Assembly: GCF_009862265.1 (NCBI RefSeq)
Contig: NZ_WWGX01000075.1
Location: 55,107-119,106, forward strand
DNA length: 64,000 bases
From: Streptomyces sp. SID8352
GTDB taxonomy: Bacteria; Actinomycetota; Actinomycetes; Streptomycetales; Streptomycetaceae
Direction of reading: 5' to 3'
Positions 29,301 through 38,300 of the stretch are shown one piece after another. The notes below the pieces were generated by a model. The model ran no database searches, was not told where the DNA came from, and saw only the letters and a program-made list of their open reading frames with translations. The translations under genes were made by a program, and so were the position numbers. Position 1 is the stretch's first letter. Every line of letters begins with the position of its first letter.

Positions 29301-32300
29301 CCGAGCCGGGCGGCCACCCCGGCCCGGTAGCCGTCGGTGGCGACCGAACCGCTCTCGCCCCACAGCCCCCAGTCGAGGACCCGGACGGGCAGCCGCAGCC
29401 TGGCCGCCAGGAACCGGCCGTAGGCGTCCTGGAAGGTGGAGGCCGCCGCGTAGTTGCCCTGCCCGGCGTTGCCGTTGAAGGAGATCGCGGAGGAGAACAC
29501 CGCGAAGAAGTCCAGCGGGTCGTCCGCCAGCACCCGGTGCAGCACCACCGTGCCGTACGCCTTCGGACCGAACGACGCGCGCAGCGTCGCCTCGTCCATC
29601 CGCGCCAGCGTCCGGTCCTCCAGCACGAAGGCCGAGTGCACGACGCCGTCCACGCCGCCCCACGCCTCGCGCATGCCCGCCACCGCGCGCCGCAGCGCCG
29701 GTTCGTCGGTGACGTCCGCGACCGCGTACGCCACCCGGTCCGGCAGTTCGGACAGCAGGGCCCGGGCCCGCTCGGGCAGGTGCTCCTGGGGCCTGCGGCC
29801 GGTCAGCAGCACCCGTGCCCCGTGGGCGCGGGCCAGGTGCCCGGCGACGACCGTGCCCAGTCCGCCCGCGCCCCCTGTGACCAGATACCGCCCGCCCTCG
29901 CGCAGCGGCGGGTCGCCGGTGCCGGACAGGTCGATCCGCTCCAGTTCCCGGACGTGGCGCACCCCGCCGCTCAGCGCCACCGGGTGCGCGGGCCGGGCGG
30001 CGGGCTCCGCCGCCAGCGGGGCGAGCAACTCCTCCCAGGCGTCCTGCCGCGCGCACCGCAGCAGATCCTCGCGCGCCACGTCGACGCAGCTCAGGCCGAG
30101 GGACGCCAGCTCACGGGAGGCCGTGGCGACCAGTCCGGGCAGCCCGCCCGCGAAGGGGTTGCGCGCCGCGACGGCCTCGTCGACGGCCTGCACCCCCGAG
30201 GTCACCACCCGGACGCGGACCCCCGCGCCGGAACGGGTCCCTCCGGCGGCGTCCGTGCCGACACCGCCGTCCACGCCTTCGCCGGCGCCCGTGTCGCCGC
30301 CGGGGGCGGACCGCGGGGCGGCGCGGCGCGTGTCCAGGGCGCGCAGCAGGTGGAACAGGGCCACCGGGCCCCGGTCCAGGGCCTCGTCGAGCTGGCCGAG
30401 GTCGTCGGCCGAGTACAGCCGCTCCTCCACACCGCCCAGGAACCAGACCGTGCCCGGCCCCCCGGCCTCGTCCAGCACCCGGCCGAAGGCGTCCGCCGAG
30501 AGCGCGACCTCCTCCAGCGGCACCCGCACCACGTGGTGTCCGGCGGCCCGGTGGTGCGCGGCCAGCGCGCGGCCGAGCCCGTGGTCGTGGGCCGTGTCCA
30601 GCACCAGCACCGGGCCCGGGGCGCCCCCGGACGCCTCCCCGCCGTCGCCATCGGAGGCCGTCGTGCCCGCCGGTGCCGCCGGCCGCCACACCGGTCGGTA
30701 CAGCGGCACGTCATCGTCCCCGCCGTCGGCGGCAGCGGTCGTCCCCGCCGACGAAGGCGCCGGGCGGGCCACGCGCAGCCCCTCGAACCGGGCCAGCACC
30801 GCGCCGTCGGCGTCGGCGAGGACGACGTCCGCGCGCGCGGTGCCGCGCACGGCGTCCAGCGCCACCAGCCGCACGTGGACGTAGCGGGCGCGCAGCGCGG
30901 AGCCGCCCCACACGATCCGGGACACCGACGCGGGCAGGACGGCGCGCTCCCCGTCCTCGGGCAGCACCCCCTGCACCGCGTGCAGCGCGCTGTCCGTCAG
31001 CGCCGCCCCGGCCGCCCACGGCGGAGCCCCCGTGCCGGGCCCGGACAGCTCCCCGAACGCCTCGCCGTCACCCCGGTACAGCGCCCCGAGCCCCCGGTAC
31101 AGCGGACCGTAACGCAGGCCCGCCGACCGGGCCCGGCCGTACACCTCGCCGCCCTCGACCCGCCGCCCGCACCGGGCGCGCACCGCCGCCACGTCGAGCG
31201 TGCCCAGGTCCGTACCGCCGCCCGGGGTCAGCACCCCGCTGGAGTGCACGGTCCCGGACGCGGCACCACGGACCTCGTAGGCGCCGCGTGCCCCGTTCGC
31301 TCCCCGGCCCGCGCCGTCCCCGGCGAACCGGACGGTCGCGTCCAGCACGCCCGCACCCGCCACCAGCGGGACCCGCCAGCGCACGTCCTCGAAGACCGCC
31401 GGCGCCTCCGCGAGCCCCGCCGCCCGCCGCGCCAGTTCCAGGTGCACGACCCCGGCGACCACGGCCCGGCCGTCCACCAGATGGTCCGCGATCACCGCGT
31501 CGGTCCGGGACGGCAGCGGCGGGACGGTGTCCTCCCGGCCGCCCGGGCCGGCTCCGCCGCCGGACGCGGCGGCCGGTTCGTCCACCAGGTCCACCCAGTG
31601 CCGCCCGCCGCCGAACGGATACGACGGCAGCGGCACCGGAGTGGGACGTGGGTCCCCGAACGCCTCCCGCCACACGACGGGCGCCCCCGCCACCCAGGCC
31701 GCGGCGAGCGCGGCCCACCCCGGTCCGTCCGCCGGGGCCGTCACGGCGGGCACCCCGGCGCCCCCGCCCGCGCGGCCCGCGCGCACCGCGGACGACACCT
31801 CGCCGTCGAGATGGGCGCTCAGCAGCTCGCACAGCTCGTCCACCGAGGAGGCCACCACCGCGAGCCGGTGGTCCCACTCGTCGCGCCCGGTCAGCAGGGT
31901 GAACGCGATGTCGCGCAGCGCACGGCCGGGCCCCCGCGTCAGATCCGCCACCAGCCGCTCCGCGATCCTCCGCAACTGCTCCGGAGTACGGGCCGACAGC
32001 CCCACCGCGTAGGGCCGTCCGTCGTCCGCCGACCCCTGCGGGACGGCCCACTCCTCCAGAACCACGTGTCCGTTGGCGCCCCCGGCCCCGAAGGAGCTCA
32101 CCGCCGCGCGGCGCGGGGTGCCGGCCGGGGCGGGCCAGGGTTCCTTCGTCCGCTGCGGACGGAACGGGGTGGTCTCCAGCCGGAGCCCGGGGTTGACCGG
32201 CTCGCTGTGCAGCGTGGGCACCAGGGTGCGGTGCGCGAACTGCAGCACGACCTTGGTGACGCCGCCCACGCCGGCGGCTGCCTGGGCGTGGCCGATGTTG

Positions 32301-35300
32301 GACTTCACCGAACCGATCGCGCAGAAGCCGGTGTCGTCGGTGTGCTCGGCGAACGCCCGCCGCAGCCCCTCCACTTCGACCGGATCGCCCAGCGCCGTCC
32401 CGGTCCCGTGCGCCTCGACGCAGCCGATGGTCCGCGCGTCGACGCGGGCCGCGCGCAGCGCCTCGGAGACGACCGCGCCCTGGGCGCGGGGCGTCGGCAC
32501 GGTGTAACCGTTGCTGCGCCCGCCGTGGTTGACGGCGGTGCCGCGCACCACGGCGTGGATGCGGTCGCCGTCGGCGAGGGCGTCGGACAGCCGCTTCAGG
32601 ACCAGCGCCCCGGCCCCCTCGCCCGGCACGAAGCCGTCGCCGTCCGCGCCGAAGGCCCGGCAGCGGCCGTCGGAGGCCAGCAGCCGCATGTCGGTGAGGG
32701 CCGCGTACTTGATGGGGTGGATGTTGACGTTGACGCCGCCCGTCACGGCCATCCGGGACTCGCCCGACAGCAGGCTGCGGCAGGCCAGGTGTAGCGCCGT
32801 CAGGGAACCGGAGCAGGCGGTGTCGACGACCATGCTGGGCCCGTGCACGTCGAGGACGTAGCTGAGCCGGTTGGCGATCGAGTAGTCCATGGAGTGCGCG
32901 AGGACCTTGTTGCCGCGGCCCCACTGCTCGGCGCCGACGAGCCCGTACTGGGAGCCGGTCACGCCGACGAACACGCCGACGGCGTGAGTGTCACCGGTCC
33001 GGGTGGCCTCGTGCAGCCGCCGGCGCGAGTACCCGGCGTGCTCCAGCGCCGACCAGGCGACCTCCAGGAAGATCCGCTCGTTCGGGTCGAGCCGGGCGGC
33101 CTCGGCGGGGGAGATGGCGAAGAACAGCGGGTCGAAGCGGGCCACGTCGTCGAGGAAGCCGCCCCACCGGCCGGTGACGGCGCCGGGGGTGCCGCGCCGG
33201 TCGGTGAGGAGGCGGTCGTTGTCCCAGCGGTCCCCGGGCACCGTGGTGATCAGATCGGTGCCCGAGGCCAGCGACTCCCAGAACTCGTCGAGGTCGGCGC
33301 CGCCCGGGTACCGTCCGGCCAGGCCCACGACGGCGACCGCCCGGTCGAGCGGCAGTCCTCCGGAGAGCTCCCCGGGCGGACCGGTGCGCGCGCGGTGCCT
33401 GGTGTCGGCGGGGCGGGCGGGGGAGCCGGTACTGCCGGTGCCGGGGGCGGAGGTGCCGGTGCCGGTGCCCGCGCCGTCCGGCGTACCCGGCGCGTCCGGG
33501 GCCGTCGGTGCGAAGCCCTCCGGGTGCCGCGCGACGAGGTACCGGGCCAGCTCCGCCACGGTCCGGTACTCGAACAGCAGGGTCACCGGGAGGTCGCCGA
33601 AGCGGTCCTCCAGGGTGGCGGTCAGCTTCTTGATGAGGATCGAGTCCACCCCGAAGGTGGAGAACTCCTGGTCGGCGCGGAGCCGTCCGGGGGGCAGCTT
33701 GGCGGTCCTGGTGACCAGGTCCAGCAGATACGCCTCCGCTGCCGCGGTCCGGTCGCCTCCGCCGGAGCCGCCGCCCTCGCCGTCCCCACCCGGGCCGCCG
33801 ACCTCGCCGGTCCCGACTGCCGCCCGTGCCGGGTCCCTTCCGGTGCCCGGCCGCGAACCCTCTCCGTCCCCGGTCGCCGAGGGACCGGCCTGCGCGGCCC
33901 CGGCCGACTCCTCGCGCGACACCCGTGCGACCCAGGCGCGGGCGCGGTCCGCCCGCCCGTGGACCAGCAGGATCTCCGGCTCCCCGGCCGCGAGGGCGGC
34001 GGACAGCTCCCGCAGCCCCGTCCCCGTCGGCATGGGCAGCATCCCCTGCGTCTCCTCCAGCATCCGGCGGTCGCGGTCCGACACCGTCATGCCGCCCTCC
34101 GCCCACAGCGGCCAGGCCACGGCCACCGACGCGCCGTGCCGCGAACCCCGGGCCACCCGCCGGGCGCGGGCCGCGGCCAGTTCACCCAGGGCCCGGTTGG
34201 CGGCGGCGTAGTCCGACTGACCGGCCGCCCCGAAGTAGGCGGACGTCGACGAGAACAGGGCGAACAGGTCGAGCGGCAGCCCGGCCGTGGCCCGGTCGAG
34301 GTGCGCCGCCCCGTCCAGCTTCACGGACAGCACCCGCCGCGCCGAGGCGAGGTCCTTGTTGACCAGGTACGCGTCCTCGTTGAGCCCCGCGCAGTGCAGG
34401 ACGCCGTCCAGTCCGCCGAACTCGCGCACGGCGGTGTCGACGGCCGCGCGCGCCGCCCCGGGATCGGTGACGTCCCCGCGCACGGGGACGATCCGGGCCC
34501 CGGACTCCTCCAGCCGCCGGTACCCGGCCGTCTGCTCCGGATCCGGCGCGGAGCGGCCGGTGAGCACCAGCCGGGCGCGGTGGTCACGGGCGAGCAGCGC
34601 GGCAAGGCGCAGGCCGATGCCCCGGGTGCCGCCGGTGACCAGATACCGGCCGCCGTCCCGGAACACCGCGGACCGCCCGGTGCGGTCCGGTGCCGGGCGC
34701 AGCACCCGGACCTCCCGGCCGCCCGCGCCGTGGCGCACCTGTCCGAGGCCCGGCCGGAGCGCCGCCAGCTCCGCGAAGGCCACCTCGAAGGCGTCCACCG
34801 TGCCGCCGGGCCCGGTGTCGACCGTCACGGCCACCGCGCGCAGTCTGCGGTCCTCCGCGTGCGCCACCTGCGCCAGCGCGCCCAGGGCTGCGGCCGTGTC
34901 CGGGTGGTCCGGGCCGGTGAGGAACACCAGCGGCAGCGGTCCGGCCGAGCGGTCCGGGATCAGGGCGCGCACCAGGGGCAGCGCCCGCTCCACCGCGTGC
35001 CGGGCCTCCACCGTCCCCAGGTCGAGGACCAGTCCGCGTGGCCGCCCGTGCCGCGCGGCGTGCGCGGCCAGCCGCGCCGTCCAGTCCCCGGCTTCCATGG
35101 TTGCCCCGTCCGTCCGCAGGGTCCGTGCCCCGGCCGGTACGGGCGCGGCGGCGTCGGTCAGGAACAGGACGTCCCCGGCCGCGACGGCGGGGTGCCCGGC
35201 CGGGCGCGCGGCGGCCGGTTCCCAGACGGGGACGAACCGTACGGTCCCCGGGCGCTCCTCCGCAGGGTCGGCGGCCCCGGCGCGGGCGAGCAGCCGGGCG

Positions 35301-35377
35301 GCCACCCCGGGATCCAGCCGTCCGTCGCGGACCCGTTCGAGGACCAGACGGCGGAGCGTGTCGGTGCTGGCTGTCAT
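20354..35377 (-). CDS. trans-AT polyketide synthase, modules 6 (second half) to 9 and tandem thioesterases
   Basis: 5007 residues, no acyltransferase domain. Order with rough residues: KR 40-500 (B-type Asp in AGLNED); ACP, Ser near 577; KS7 685-1110 (Cys near 852); DH 1240-1510 (DHLVDGRAVVAG, DSALHAVQ); KR 1540-2080 (HSAFVLED); C-methyltransferase 2090-2440 (LLEVGAGTGGT); two ACPs, Ser near 2547 and 2658; KS8 2820-3230 (Cys near 2981, but QATGS replaces HGTGT); ACP, Ser near 3480; KS9 3590-4010; ACP, Ser near 4332; a thioesterase-like domain 4410-4640 with GHAVA in place of GxSxG; and a complete thioesterase 4690-4990 (GGASFGG, late DADHFTI). The opening KR-ACP completes the module whose KS ends the previous protein. 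KS8 lacks the decarboxylation histidine and should pass the chain without extending it. The last module has no reductive domain, so the chain probably reaches the thioesterase as a beta-keto acyl group unless the monooxygenase acts. ATG overlaps the previous stop by 4 bp. Confidence 0.95.
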   Translation of the reverse strand: MTASTDTLRRLVLERVRDGRLDPGVAARLLARAGAADPAEERPGTVRFVPVWEPAAARPAGHPAVAAGDVLFLTDAAAPVPAGARTLRTDGATMEAGDWTARLAAHAARHGRPRGLVLDLGTVEARHAVERALPLVRALIPDRSAGPLPLVFLTGPDHPDTAAALGALAQVAHAEDRRLRAVAVTVDTGPGGTVDAFEVAFAELAALRPGLGQVRHGAGGREVRVLRPAPDRTGRSAVFRDGGRYLVTGGTRGIGLRLAALLARDHRARLVLTGRSAPDPEQTAGYRRLEESGARIVPVRGDVTDPGAARAAVDTAVREFGGLDGVLHCAGLNEDAYLVNKDLASARRVLSVKLDGAAHLDRATAGLPLDLFALFSSTSAYFGAAGQSDYAAANRALGELAAARARRVARGSRHGASVAVAWPLWAEGGMTVSDRDRRMLEETQGMLPMPTGTGLRELSAALAAGEPEILLVHGRADRARAWVARVSREESAGAAQAGPSATGDGEGSRPGTGRDPARAAVGTGEVGGPGGDGEGGGSGGGDRTAAAEAYLLDLVTRTAKLPPGRLRADQEFSTFGVDSILIKKLTATLEDRFGDLPVTLLFEYRTVAELARYLVARHPEGFAPTAPDAPGTPDGAGTGTGTSAPGTGSTGSPARPADTRHRARTGPPGELSGGLPLDRAVAVVGLAGRYPGGADLDEFWESLASGTDLITTVPGDRWDNDRLLTDRRGTPGAVTGRWGGFLDDVARFDPLFFAISPAEAARLDPNERIFLEVAWSALEHAGYSRRRLHEATRTGDTHAVGVFVGVTGSQYGLVGAEQWGRGNKVLAHSMDYSIANRLSYVLDVHGPSMVVDTACSGSLTALHLACRSLLSGESRMAVTGGVNVNIHPIKYAALTDMRLLASDGRCRAFGADGDGFVPGEGAGALVLKRLSDALADGDRIHAVVRGTAVNHGGRSNGYTVPTPRAQGAVVSEALRAARVDARTIGCVEAHGTGTALGDPVEVEGLRRAFAEHTDDTGFCAIGSVKSNIGHAQAAAGVGGVTKVVLQFAHRTLVPTLHSEPVNPGLRLETTPFRPQRTKEPWPAPAGTPRRAAVSSFGAGGANGHVVLEEWAVPQGSADDGRPYAVGLSARTPEQLRRIAERLVADLTRGPGRALRDIAFTLLTGRDEWDHRLAVVASSVDELCELLSAHLDGEVSSAVRAGRAGGGAGVPAVTAPADGPGWAALAAAWVAGAPVVWREAFGDPRPTPVPLPSYPFGGGRHWVDLVDEPAAASGGGAGPGGREDTVPPLPSRTDAVIADHLVDGRAVVAGVVHLELARRAAGLAEAPAVFEDVRWRVPLVAGAGVLDATVRFAGDGAGRGANGARGAYEVRGAASGTVHSSGVLTPGGGTDLGTLDVAAVRARCGRRVEGGEVYGRARSAGLRYGPLYRGLGALYRGDGEAFGELSGPGTGAPPWAAGAALTDSALHAVQGVLPEDGERAVLPASVSRIVWGGSALRARYVHVRLVALDAVRGTARADVVLADADGAVLARFEGLRVARPAPSSAGTTAAADGGDDDVPLYRPVWRPAAPAGTTASDGDGGEASGGAPGPVLVLDTAHDHGLGRALAAHHRAAGHHVVRVPLEEVALSADAFGRVLDEAGGPGTVWFLGGVEERLYSADDLGQLDEALDRGPVALFHLLRALDTRRAAPRSAPGGDTGAGEGVDGGVGTDAAGGTRSGAGVRVRVVTSGVQAVDEAVAARNPFAGGLPGLVATASRELASLGLSCVDVAREDLLRCARQDAWEELLAPLAAEPAARPAHPVALSGGVRHVRELERIDLSGTGDPPLREGGRYLVTGGAGGLGTVVAGHLARAHGARVLLTGRRPQEHLPERARALLSELPDRVAYAVADVTDEPALRRAVAGMREAWGGVDGVVHSAFVLEDRTLARMDEATLRASFGPKAYGTVVLHRVLADDPLDFFAVFSSAISFNGNAGQGNYAAASTFQDAYGRFLAARLRLPVRVLDWGLWGESGSVATDGYRAGVAARLGVEPLSDAAGLTALRRVLAGPAVQVAPVRLAGAEDGPGVRPAPVPSGGSGAVRAAEAAARRRTAEGPGPAGAEYFAALEPYARVLLRDAFLAHGSWPGPGTTVTRTALAERLGVPPARGRLLDAALSALVRGGHLERGADGAFTVPATGPRVPDPAAAGVLEERLLTAHPHAGALVGLLRECARALPEVLTGRRDGLSVLFPGGGHHKLAPLYHDDPRSEHFNAVCAAAVAAHAERWTGEGTGRLRLLEVGAGTGGTARPVLEALRPFADRVDYAFTDLSPGLVRRARERFGEAYPYADFSVLDIAGDPVAQGFEEEAHDVVLAANVLHATRDVRGVVRAAARLLRPGGLLVVNEGTRVLDAVTMIFGLTEGWWAYGDGELRQPCSPLLSPGTWRSVLLDAGLRGVRTVGAAGPDDGAAGQHVFLAERDEWPVPVGRAPHAGGTHAGGADAGGTDAGGGVGGGAVGGAALPSSAPMPDAPGTAPGPDAVEAAAAYLRGVLADVLRMDRTDLDPAATLSSYGVDSLVALEAAERIEADLGTAPRHVRFESVSVRELAGVLLETAGGAPDRFTGGGVAGTAVAVRPDGTGARPAPTGPAPVAAATAYLREVLASVLGMDAADLDPAAPLSSYGVDSLVAMEVLERVEARLGPVPRAVRFETTSLDGVVEALLGDPSRPLDRLSGPAAATEPAPDAGYVPTGAVAAVPRAGGTASGAPGAGGNGGWPSGTDTAPVPAPVGDAAAGPVPAEAVGSPHVPVPAAPAAVGPAAPAHPIAPAGQGAPARVVPTPTAEEPLAVVGFSGRFPGAGTPDVLWGRLRAGRRAVSGVPGGHWAADQKEGEARWGGFLDDVEAFDPLVFRMSPRDAERTDPQERLFLEAVWTALEDAGTTRAGLERAARATNGAGVGVFAGVMHSPYQVRAAELRGAGHEARAHSAHWSVANRVSHVLGFTGPSLAVDTACSSSLTALHLACGAVRRGDCGAAVVGGVNLILDPSHHDALAGMRMLAPDGRSRSFDRDADGMVPGEGVGAVVLKPLAAALRDRDRVHGLVLGTAANANGATDSMVTPSADAQEELIRRALARAGVEPGAVQYVEAQATGSPIADPVEAAALARVFGGAGVAVGSVKPSLGHLEAASGMAQLIKVLLQMRHGELAPTLDCPRPVAEFDGDALRLVREPEPWPGGTPAAGRLASVSSFGAGGANAHAVLAGPPEPRPRAQAGPGAGAMPRLILLSARREEQLTAHAHRLRDHLAERGDAAPELADVARTLAVGREPLGRRLAVVAHDVPELVSLLDRHLAGERPDRVSAGHAPADADTGHTVAPGAGPAALAAAGAAWAAGARLTGAAEALGLDEGRIVSLPGYPFARTPHRLPAGTAPAGVTDAPPAVPVRAPVPVPASGPAAVPAAEHRPRHTSVPEEDDVTETIGRMRATVVDAVAAVLGVRHEDIGLDEHLSDFGFDSVTVVELTVRVNAELGTSLNPADLYGFRDVGALIEALARQTATVPQAPAAPPSPEPPAPDRPQAPAPARVPAPAPAFPPGTAPGPPPPTGTGRPEPGHPGVAEPVAIVGMAGAFPGSPDLASYWANLLAGRDLVEEIPAERFDWREIYGDPRTDPGRVASRWGGFLADADRFDAGFFRISPREARLMDPQHRLFLQTVWRAVEDAGHDPASLAGTRTGVFVGCGSTEYATLLLESGTEIDGQVATGNAHSILANRVSFLLDLRGPSEPVDTACSSGLVAVHRAVGALRSGECSAAIAGGVNLTLTPTGHLAFGKSGMLAPDGRCKSFDHRADGYVRGEGVGAVLLKPLSAALDDGDTVYAVIRGTAVNHGGRAASLTAPNSESQAAVITAAHRRGGTDASLVGYVEAHGTGTALGDPVELKGLTRAFHELGVGPEHGRGIALGSVKTNVGHLETAAGIAGLVKTVLAMRHGMLPPTLHLERPNPLLDLADGPFHLVDSVRPWDRPRTASGAEAPRLAGISSFGFGGVNAHVVVEEFVDPRAVPADDGTPELFVLSARSDDRLREYATLFADRLDRAAAGGADPVGLRALARTLRVGRPALERRLAVVTDSSARLAAALRAFAAGERCDVVAESTPAVPDRAAAGVLDADDTARVLELARSGDLGKAAALWVRGADLDWSALDSGEPWRRVAGLPTYPFARERHWFTGAAPTTATAPVPVTVPAATAPAATAGVTSPPRPTASVVPAPAPVTGPAPAPPASPALPAPPHLAAPAPPAPARPATVPAPEPAPTAPPTPPASRSATAADGTTAPATAPAPGGGLAARVRVLLAEGIGLPPESVAPDRDLAAYGVDSISALRIMQRIQGAFGDHIPMAAIFECTTLDSLVRHLTDEYGVSPDGGPAPATAGEPGAADRAAGAPDAPPAPAPRAVVVPFGEDGPGTPLYGLPGETGELTWLLRLRAPFAARGPVRGVEFTTPAPRGTTAGHGLAELARVCVDAILAHRPAGPYRLAGHAVAARLAVEAARLLTDAGHEVADLVLLDAPGPEERLAGDDAADVRAVAEQFAAVWCGSPASAPPPAPSGTAADRGAALRSAVRSLSALPGVPLRGTPLEERLAGAADWRRLLRRAVGDTPVRPLAPAGRTAVLAAPGAGSWDRALVPPPVLLDAVEVPGGTLSREGAARLDPRASGTAPAPRPAPVAAGRGVRTVPAGDRSFLVPINRSGTRMPSYWVHHLFGDVSYCIYLSRYLGMEYPLHGLEQLDADLRFTEFPSIEAMAARYVAEIRAEHPEGPYVLGGASFGGILAFEMARQLVADGAEVAHLYLVDALLPGTGAWDGVDNSVITEENQDAVTLMLIGNSASQLWKAEPSLTIEELTGLSAEEAIDHVTRHVVEGSPAELSAEEVHRLVRTRFALLDLNGKLLLDYRARPFARPVPTTVFHATRGFSAARNPYGMPAIGRDDSDTTNGLGSLAGDDVRVHHLDADHFTIVLEENLRAIAEVVADTLPPTEPATTATSAPAPAPKGPRA

Positions 35378-38300
35378 CGTTCCATCCCGTCGTTCCGGAC
35401 CAGGCTGAGGTCCACGTCGTCAACGGTCACGTCGCCTCTGCTCAGGGCGTCGAGCAAGGCGATCAGCTCCTGCGGGGCGTCGTCCCGCAGGGGGTCGGCG
35501 GCGGCCGGGCCCCCGGGGACGTCCGGTGCCACCGGGCAGGGGGTGCCGGGGGCCGCGGTGGCGGGCGGGGCCCCGGACCCGGTGCGCCCGGGGTGTCCGG
35601 CGGGGCCGGCCGGACCGGGCTCCCCGTCGGGCTCGGCCTCCGCCCAGTGGGCGGTGGGGGCGAAGGGGTAGCCGGGCAGGCTCACCCGCCGTGTGCCCGG
35701 CCGCGAGAGCGCGGCCAGTTCCTCCGCGCCCGCCCCGCCCCCGGCCCAGAGCCGGCCCACCGTGCGCGCGTCGCCGACCCGGCCGGCCGAGGGGCGCGGC
35801 GCGGGGCCCGAGCCCGTGGCCCGCCCGCCGAACACCCCGTCGGCGGTGCGTCCTTCGGCGTGGCGGCGCAGGGCCGCCACGAGGTCCGGCAGGGTGCGGG
35901 CGGCCACGGCGAGCCGGTGCTCCATCGCGTTCCGGCCGGTGCACAGGGTGTGCGACACCTCGGCCGCCGTCAGGTCCCGCGCGCCGTCGAGCCGGTCGGC
36001 CAGGGCGCGGACCGCGTCCGCCAGCCGCTCCTCGTCCCGGGCCGACAGCACGAACAGCCGTTCGGCGGGCTCGTCGTCCGGGGCCGCCGGGGCGGGGGAG
36101 TGCCCGGGGTACTCCTCCAGGATCACATGGGCGTTGGTGCCGCCGAAGCCCATCGAACTCACCGCCGCCCGCCGGGGCAGCGCCCGCCCCCGTCCGTCCA
36201 CCGGTGCGGGCCACGCGCGCAGCCGGTCGGCGATCCGGAACGGGCTGCCCTCCAGGTCCAGCAGCGGATTGGCCCGGCGGAAGTGGACGCTCGGCGGGAT
36301 CATCCCGTGCCGCAGGGCCAGTACGGCCTTGACCACCCCCGCGAGCCCGGCGGCGGCCTCCAGATGGCCCATGTTGGACTTGATCGACCCCACCGCGCAC
36401 CAGGGGGCCACCTCCTCGTCCTCCCCGATCCCCGCGCGCTCCGCGAACGCCCTCCGCAGGCCCCGCAGTTCGATCGGGTCGCCGACCTCCGTGCCGGTGC
36501 CGTGGGCCTCGACGAGGCCGACGGTTCGCGGATCGGTGTCCGATTCGCGCAGCACCCGCGCGATCAGCGACGCCTGCGCGGCCGGGTTGGGCACCGGCAG
36601 GGACTGCGCCCGGCCGCCGTGGTTCCCGCCGGAGCCGCGCACCAGCGCGTACACCGTGTCGCCGTCGGCCAGCGCCCGCGACAGCGGCTTGACGTACAGC
36701 GCGACCACGCCCTCGCCCCGGCCGAAGCCGTTCGCCGAGGCGTCGAAGGCCCGGGACCGGCCGTCCGGGGACAGCGCGCCCATCTGGCCGAGGGCGACGT
36801 ACATGTCGGGCGCCAGCAGCAGGTGCACGCCGCCGACCAGGGCGGAGGAGCATTCGCCGTTCTCGATGGCGCGGACCGCGTGGTGCAGGGCGGTGAGGGA
36901 GCTGGAGCAGGCGGTGTCCACGGCCTCGCTGGGCCCGTGCAGCCCGAGTTCGAAGGAGATGCGGTTCGCCAGCACCGTCTTGGCGTTGCCGTTGACCGCG
37001 TACGGCTCCCGGTAGCGGCCCACCCGGGCCAGGTGCGTCGCGTAGTCGTGGGAGGTGGTGCCGATGAACACCCCGGTGTCGGTGTCCCGCAGCGAGGACG
37101 GCGCGTGCCCCGCGTCCTCCACCGCGTGCCAGGCGGTCTGGAGCATCAGCCGCTGCTGCGGGTCCATCACCTCCGCCTCGCGGCCCGAGATGCCGAAGAA
37201 CTCGGCGTCGAACTCGGTGACCCCGTCGACGAACGCCCCCCAGCGGCTGTTGGTCCTCCCCGGCTCGCGGTGCGGGTCGCCGAACAGCGGACGCCAGTCC
37301 CAGCGGTCCGCCGGGATCTGCGTGACGTGGTCGGTGCCCGCCAGCAGATGGCGCCAGAGCTCGCGCGTGGTGCGTGCGCCGGGTACGCGGACGGCCATGC
37401 CCACGACGGCCACCGGGTCCCGGGGCGCGGTGCCCGCCGGGTCCGTCCCGTCGGCGTCGGCGTCGGCGGTCGTCGTTCCGGCGGTCCCGGGCCGCGGGTC
37501 CGGGCCGCTCCCCGCCGGTGCCCCGGACCCGGGGGCCGGGGCGGAGGGGGCCGCGAAACGGGCGCACGACTCCGGTGCGCGGGCGAGCAGTTCACGGGCG
37601 AGCGCGGCGACGGTGCCGGCCTCGTAGAGCAGCACCTTGGGCAGCTTCCCGAAGTCCGGTTCGAGTTCCCGTACGAGCTGGATGGTGCCGAGGGAGTCCA
37701 CGCCCAGCTCGGTGAAGGAGGTCTCCTCGTCCACGGTGTCCGCCGGCACGGAGAGGAACGAGGCGACGACCTCCCGCAGATGGGCACGGACGGCCCGCTC
37801 CGTCTCCGCGGCCGAGGGCGAGGGCGAGGGCGAGGGCGCGGGGGCGGGGGCGGTCCCCGCCGGGGCGGAGGGAGCGGGAGCCGTCCGGGCGGGTGCGGTG
37901 ATCGGGGGGACGGGGGGCGCGGTGCCTCCCGCCCGGGCCACGATCACGCACTGGTCGGTGTCCCCGTCCGGCTCGTCGGTGCGGTGCGCCCGTACCCAGG
38001 ACCGCGTGAATCCGGCCCGACGGAGGACGTCCTGCCAGCGGTCGCGCGCCAGCAGCGGTGCGCCGGGCAGCCGTTCGGAGTCACGGCACGTCCACCAGCT
38101 GGGGATCAGGCCGAACAGCAGGAACTGGTAGTCGATGTCCGAGGTGATCTCGTTGAGGAGCAACAGCCCGCCGTCCGCGAGGAGTTCCCGCAGCCGGGCC
38201 GTCGACCTGGTGACGTCGCTCGTCGCGTGGACCGCGTTGGCGGCGATGACCAGGTCGTACGCGCCCGTCCCCAATCCCTGCGCGGCGGGGTCACGTTCCA

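Noticed and set aside
29440..29500. KR of module 7 suspected inactive because YAAAN reads YAAAS
   Set aside because: Ser, Gly or Cys at this position is common in active trans-AT ketoreductases; Ser and Tyr are intact.
20975..32794. Plus-strand open frame of about 3900 codons antisense to the third PKS gene
   Set aside because: It is a reverse-frame shadow caused by high GC third positions. Its product is Arg/Gly/Pro-rich without domains, while the minus strand has a full PKS.
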